A DNA stretch of 64,000 nt, from positions 18,406,978 through 18,470,977 of the forward strand of contig NC_049993.1 in the NCBI RefSeq assembly GCF_000003815.2, in the 5' to 3' direction. This document shows, in pieces, positions 60,160 through 64,000 of this stretch; within the stretch, counting starts at the first letter, position 1; each line of letters starts with the position of its first letter. The notes beneath the pieces were generated by a model. It was not told where the DNA came from, did not search any database, and saw nothing but the letters and a program-made list of their open reading frames with translations. Source of the stretch: Branchiostoma floridae (taxonomy: Eukaryota > Chordata > Leptocardii > Amphioxiformes > Branchiostomatidae). The position numbers and the translations under genes are program-made.

Positions 60160-63100
60160 ATGGCGGTTTCCTTATTGGTCGTTCTTCTGGCAACCTGTGT
60201 CATGTACATGGATTCGAGTGAATCAGTCAACCTTGGTAAGCTAACTGTGCACTTAGGCGAATGGTTGAAATCGTAATCGAAGCCAAGTAAACATGTTTTG
60301 TTATTTTACGAGGCTGCGTTTTTCTGGGGACAAAGGATCTGGTATACGGCTTGACAGATAAGTTACGGTGTGTTTTAGTGGACACTTCATTTTTTCTGTT
60401 AATGTCGCGCTAAGTACGTTTTGTGGATGACTTCCTCGGCAGACTCCAAATTTGATGCGAGAGCGAGAGAAAAAAACAGCAAGAAAAAAACAAGGGGGAA
60501 TTGTTTTTAAAGTAGAGTAATTGAAGCAACAAAACATGGTATTGCAGCAAAGAAATGTTTTAGTTCTGTATTCAAGAAGTACTGGAATTGATACTAGTGT
60601 GACTCTATCCTTGTATGTCTTATATTACCAGCTACACTCTGCAGAGTACCACGCGGGGGGTAACTGATTCTATTTCTAAACTCATGGCCATCTTAAGTTA
60701 ATAGTACCATATAACTATGCTCATCGGCAACTAACTAGTGCCACTTCGACAACTGCATTCGCTGCTACGTCATTGTGGTCACTTCTACAACTGCAATCAA
60801 TGATAGAGCTGCCACACTGGTATGGCTTACCACTACCGAAATAGTTTTACCTCATGACATGACATGACATGACATGACATATCTTCCCATTTTCTGTATT
60901 TTCTTGTCATGTTGGCAATCACCGACGGGGAACGATACAAATCAGACCAGACGGAAATCAATCTGCGTGGAAATGTCCATAAAATCGACATATTTAGCGA
61001 AATGCTACCTTGAAAAATTCAACCCAAATGATTCTTTAGATTCTTTACCACACTGCCTGTATCGGCATTGCACCCACTGTAGGGCTTAAGACTAAACAAA
61101 ACTTTGAAATTATAGGAACGCATCTTTGACGATAACTTTGTGTTGTCTTCTTATACCCCCCTCACATTAGGCGAAAATCGATCGGACGACGAGTCTGCGA
61201 GCTCTAAATTACGAGGAGGCATTAATCTAGACNNNNNNNNNNNNNNNNNNNNNNNNNNNNNNNNNNNNNNNNNNNNNNNNNNNNNNNNNNNNNNNNNNNN
61301 NNNNNNNNNNNNNNNNNNNNNNNNNNNNNNNNGATCGATTTTCGCCTAATGTGAGGGGGGTATTGCTGTTTCGGTAGAGCTCGGCATCTGCGAGCGCAAG
61401 GCACAAGTGGGGAACAAAGTTTACGTCCTAGTGGACGAGACCATGGTGACTAAAAGAGAAGCAACATCAACTTGTACCAGCCTGGGGGGTCGGCTGGCAT
61501 CGTCGAGGTACAAGAATCACCACATGGCCTACCTTTCCATAATGTCAAGAGAGGTAAAACATTAACTTAGAGAGTGGCCACATAGGTCGTGCGATCTTCG
61601 TACGATCGCTAACTTCGGGCATTTTGGAGGACAAAAATGTACGTCTCCTGCAAATTTCAACTGTCTTGGTACACAAAATGAGGTTTTGGATCCATGTCGA
61701 CGGTTGGTTCTGAAAATCCTATGGCATCAAAATCGTACGACGATCGCACGACCTATGTGACCGCGCCCTAACTCAATGTATACTATTTTTCGATAACCGA
61801 TCCTTTATCTGCGAGTGCTGACCAGGAATTACTGTAAATGCATTTAAGTAAACGGATTTAATTTCGCGGTAGCGGGAAAAATTACTTTTCGCGGTGGTTT
61901 TAATTTCGCGGTAACACCATCGACTGCAGTCTAATACCTTTATTTAAAAATTTTCGCGGTGGATTTAATTTCGCGGTGAAGTGGTCGCCGCGAAAACCGC
62001 GAACATTAATCCACCGCGAACATTTCTGCATTTACAGTACTTGGAACAAGTCACAGTATTTAGAAAAAGTATGTAATGCATACAGTAGTATATCTCCATG
62101 ATGCTAGTAACAAGCCGATATCTAGAAGGTACATATCAAAACAAGGGACCAATACTACTGCAGAATACGACTTATGCCTCCTGAGGTTGACGTCTTTTTT
62201 GTAAGCAGACGAAGTTTCTGTAATGAGATAGTTTTATGACGTAAACAGTATTGTTCTTTTCGTTTGCAACCTGTGATGATTTTATTGGCTTCTTTAATAG
62301 ATTTTTTTATTAGTTAATTGATAGTCTTTATTGCATATTCATGCCCGAGGGCTAAATGTACAAAAGGACCACATGTGGTCTTATGGATGCAGAGGAAAAA
62401 CTAAATTTATACAATGATTTTAAACTAGGCTAAATGGAAAGGGAAAAAGACACTATAGCTATGTGTTACAATCGCTAATGGCTGCATCTAACATGTTCTT
62501 CTTTCTTTGTGAAACACATGGAGGCATATTTACATATTGCGTTAATAGCATGATCGTCCGTGCATGACATCAAGTACTTAAATAAGTCTTATTTTGACAT
62601 TTTCTTATAATTACATTTACTTTAATACTAGCGAACTCTGTGGTGATGGCCGTGCTCAGTTTGTACTGTCCAGTCTGATTGAAAGAAGCTGCATCATCTT
62701 CATTCCGAGCACTTAGTTTTTCAATCTTCATAATGATTGATAGATTGAAGACCTTTATTGTACGTAATGTATACGGACATTTACTTACAAGCAAGTACAA
62801 GTAATAAAACCACAGTTCTTTGCGATATGATTGCATATATAAGGAACTGATTTTATGAATAAAAAAAACATATTTGGTAATCACTGAACGACATACATGA
62901 GAAATGTTGATATGAAAATGTTTGTTTTTATCTTTCAGGGCGGGTGTGAACCTTATGATACGTTTGACCCATCCTGGGCTGACGTGGTCCGGGATGCTGC
63001 TCCGACATGGAGACATGGCGTGGACGGGACAGACGTTTCCCTCACATATGAAGAGTGAGCAGCAGTTCTGTTTTGAACTTTGTCTCGAAAATACGGCTAA

Positions 63101-63510
63101 TCTTTCTATGATAAATACTCATTTCCTTCCTTCTATGTATGCTTTTATTTGTATATCATGGTGTCTGCAAATATTGTAGTAAAAACACCTTTCATTGCCA
63201 TATTAGGGAGGCGGTATTCTTACATGGCTAGCGTTAGGGTTTGAGAAACCACAGGAATAAACCAATAGATGAGCTTGGAATGATAAAAGATAAAGACTGT
63301 TTCTTCGTTGTTTCATGTCATGTTTCTGGGTGAATTGTTTTCGGACTGTTTGCTAATATTTTTTGTGACAATGCCCTCTGTCTTAAAGCTGGGACGCAGG
63401 CGGTGAACCAGTAGATGACCCTACTAAGACGTGTGTTCACAATCGATATGGCGATTGGGAAGTTGCTTCATGTGACACTCCGGCCTACTTTGCCTGCGAG
63501 TTTGATATGG
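60160..63510 (+). CDS. Gene C: 5' end of a third polycystin-1-like lectin receptor, truncated by the window edge
   Basis: Four exons are readable: 60160-60235 (signal peptide, starts MAVSLLVVLLATC), 61378-61553 (starts ELGICERKAQVGNKVYV), 62939-63054 (starts GGCEPYDTFDPSWADVV) and 63389-63510 (starts DWDAGGEPVDDPTKTC, ends ACEFDM). Together they form a complete signal peptide plus C-type lectin of about 160 residues, with the same intron phases (1, 0, 2, 1) as genes A and B. The exon expected next (EPEDGPDSPCF in B) would lie past 64000. The gene follows B head-to-tail, 5.3 kb after B's stop. Intron 1 contains a 100-N gap, and a hairpin element ends about 14 bases before the exon 2 acceptor. 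No disabling mutation is visible, but only about 7% of the expected protein is in the window, so whether it is functional cannot be judged. Confidence 0.87.
60848..60880 (+). repeat. TGACA pentanucleotide repeat in gene C intron 1
   Basis: About five copies of ATGAC-type units; no associated element recognised. Confidence 0.9.
61152..61363. mobile_element. Hairpin (foldback) MITE-like element, copy 3, interrupted by the gap
   Basis: Arms begin and end with TACCCCCCTCACATTAGGCG and its complement, then GATCGATTTTCGCC inward. The left arm matches the copy at 25774 through GAGTCTGCGAGCTCTAAATT. It ends about 14 bases before the exon 2 acceptor of gene C. Confidence 0.8.
61233..61332. other. Assembly gap of 100 N
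   Basis: Exactly 100 undetermined bases lie in intron 1 of gene C, a conventional gap length of unknown true size. Both flanks are the two arms of a hairpin element also found intact at 25774-25965, so the missing sequence is probably the middle of that hairpin. Confidence 0.98.
61573..61768. mobile_element. MITE with CACATAGGTCGTGCGATC ends
   Basis: Ends read CACATAGGTCGTGCGATCTT and the complement (GATCGCACGACCTATGTGAC); it lies just after exon 2 of gene C. A half copy in reverse orientation sits at 37640-37724 in gene B, sharing GGAGACGTACATTTTTGTC and GACGATCGCACGACCTATGT. Confidence 0.72.
61830..62039. mobile_element. MITE with TACTGTAAATGCA ends and TTCGCGGT repeats
   Basis: Inverted ends TACTGTAAATGCA / TGCATTTACAGTA flank about 185 bases in which TTAATTTCGCGGT recurs directly and in reverse (CGCGAA). 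It is in gene C intron 2. Confidence 0.75.
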
Positions 63511-63587
63511 GTGAGTCTCAAGCTTTAGAATTCTACCAGTTTTCAGCAGAACATGTTTCTTCAGTTTTGCACAAATACCCATTAAAA

Positions 63588-64000
63588 GGGGTGGGTACCG
63601 GTACAGAAAATTCAGGTCCAGGTCCGGTTCTGGTCCAGAGGATCAGGTCCAGGTCCGGAGCTGAACCTGGACCTGAGTCAGTATGACTCATACCAATGGT
63701 CCATTTCACTACAAAGAAATCTGTTTGGTGGAGGATTAGACTTACACTGCGTTTAAAATCCTACAACGCTAATTATAACGGCACCTGTACGATTGACTGC
63801 AAAAGTTGGTAGAAATTACTATAAACTCTACTCTACTTCACTTTTGTAATTTTCTTCCACCTGCCAGCGCCAAATCGTGTGAATGCCTGATTAAATAATC
63901 TGTTAATTTTCTAATCGGTCCAACATCCGGTCCACCTAATTTTTTCATGTCCGGTTTTTCTGGACCGGTCAAATAAAAAAAACGGTTTTGTACCGGTACG
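63588..64000. mobile_element. Element rich in CAGGTCCAGG words, copy 2
   Basis: Runs from GGGGTGGGTACCGGTACAGA to the window end TTTTGTACCGGTACG, so TACCGGTAC forms inverted ends. It carries repeated CAGGTCCAGGTCCGG. It follows exon 4 of gene C. A shorter diverged relative may lie at 4330-4425. Confidence 0.65.

Overview
This window looks like nuclear DNA of an invertebrate deuterostome, most likely a cephalochordate (amphioxus, Branchiostoma-like). The genes are intron-rich with GT-AG splice sites. They encode lectin/REJ polycystins like those of amphioxus and sea urchins. The non-coding DNA is dense with short inverted-repeat elements, tRNA- and 5S-rRNA-headed SINEs and LINE debris. The species assignment is inference; the gene family assignment rests on readable domains.

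Layout. Three paralogous polycystin-1-like receptor/channel genes account for all the recognisable coding sequence. Gene A (minus strand, 12966 down to 353 and off the left edge) carries the signal peptide, C-type lectin and part of the REJ module. Gene B (plus strand, 21387-54869) is complete: about 43 exons and about 2,320 residues, with signal peptide, C-type lectin, REJ, GPS, first membrane helix, PLAT, and then ten further membrane helices including a polycystin/PKD channel core. Gene C (plus strand, 60160-63510 and beyond the right edge) shows the signal peptide and complete lectin. A and B are head-to-head across 8.4 kb; B and C are head-to-tail across 5.3 kb. Exon order, intron phase and most exon lengths agree between copies, and all length differences are multiples of three.

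Function. The architecture matches the PKD1L2/PKD1L3/sea urchin suREJ3 branch of polycystin-1 proteins. An extracellular lectin and REJ ectodomain would be auto-cleaved at the GPS and stay attached to an 11-helix membrane part with a PLAT domain in the first intracellular loop. The family works in gamete recognition, cilia and chemosensation, usually with a PKD2-type partner. A local cluster with diverging lectins suggests a small receptor family, but no ligand or tissue can be read from the sequence.

Non-coding DNA. The intergenic spans and introns hold several small inverted-repeat (MITE-like) families, including near-perfect hairpins of about 190 bp; one contains a 100-N assembly gap beside exon 2 of gene C. 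There is a composite repeat with 162-bp tandem units and a GAAA-run plus hairpin tail, a LINE reverse-transcriptase relic, a 5S-rRNA-derived SINE that shares its body with tRNA-headed SINEs, and duplicated flank modules upstream of gene C. No other protein-coding gene, functional tRNA or rRNA gene, or CRISPR array could be supported.
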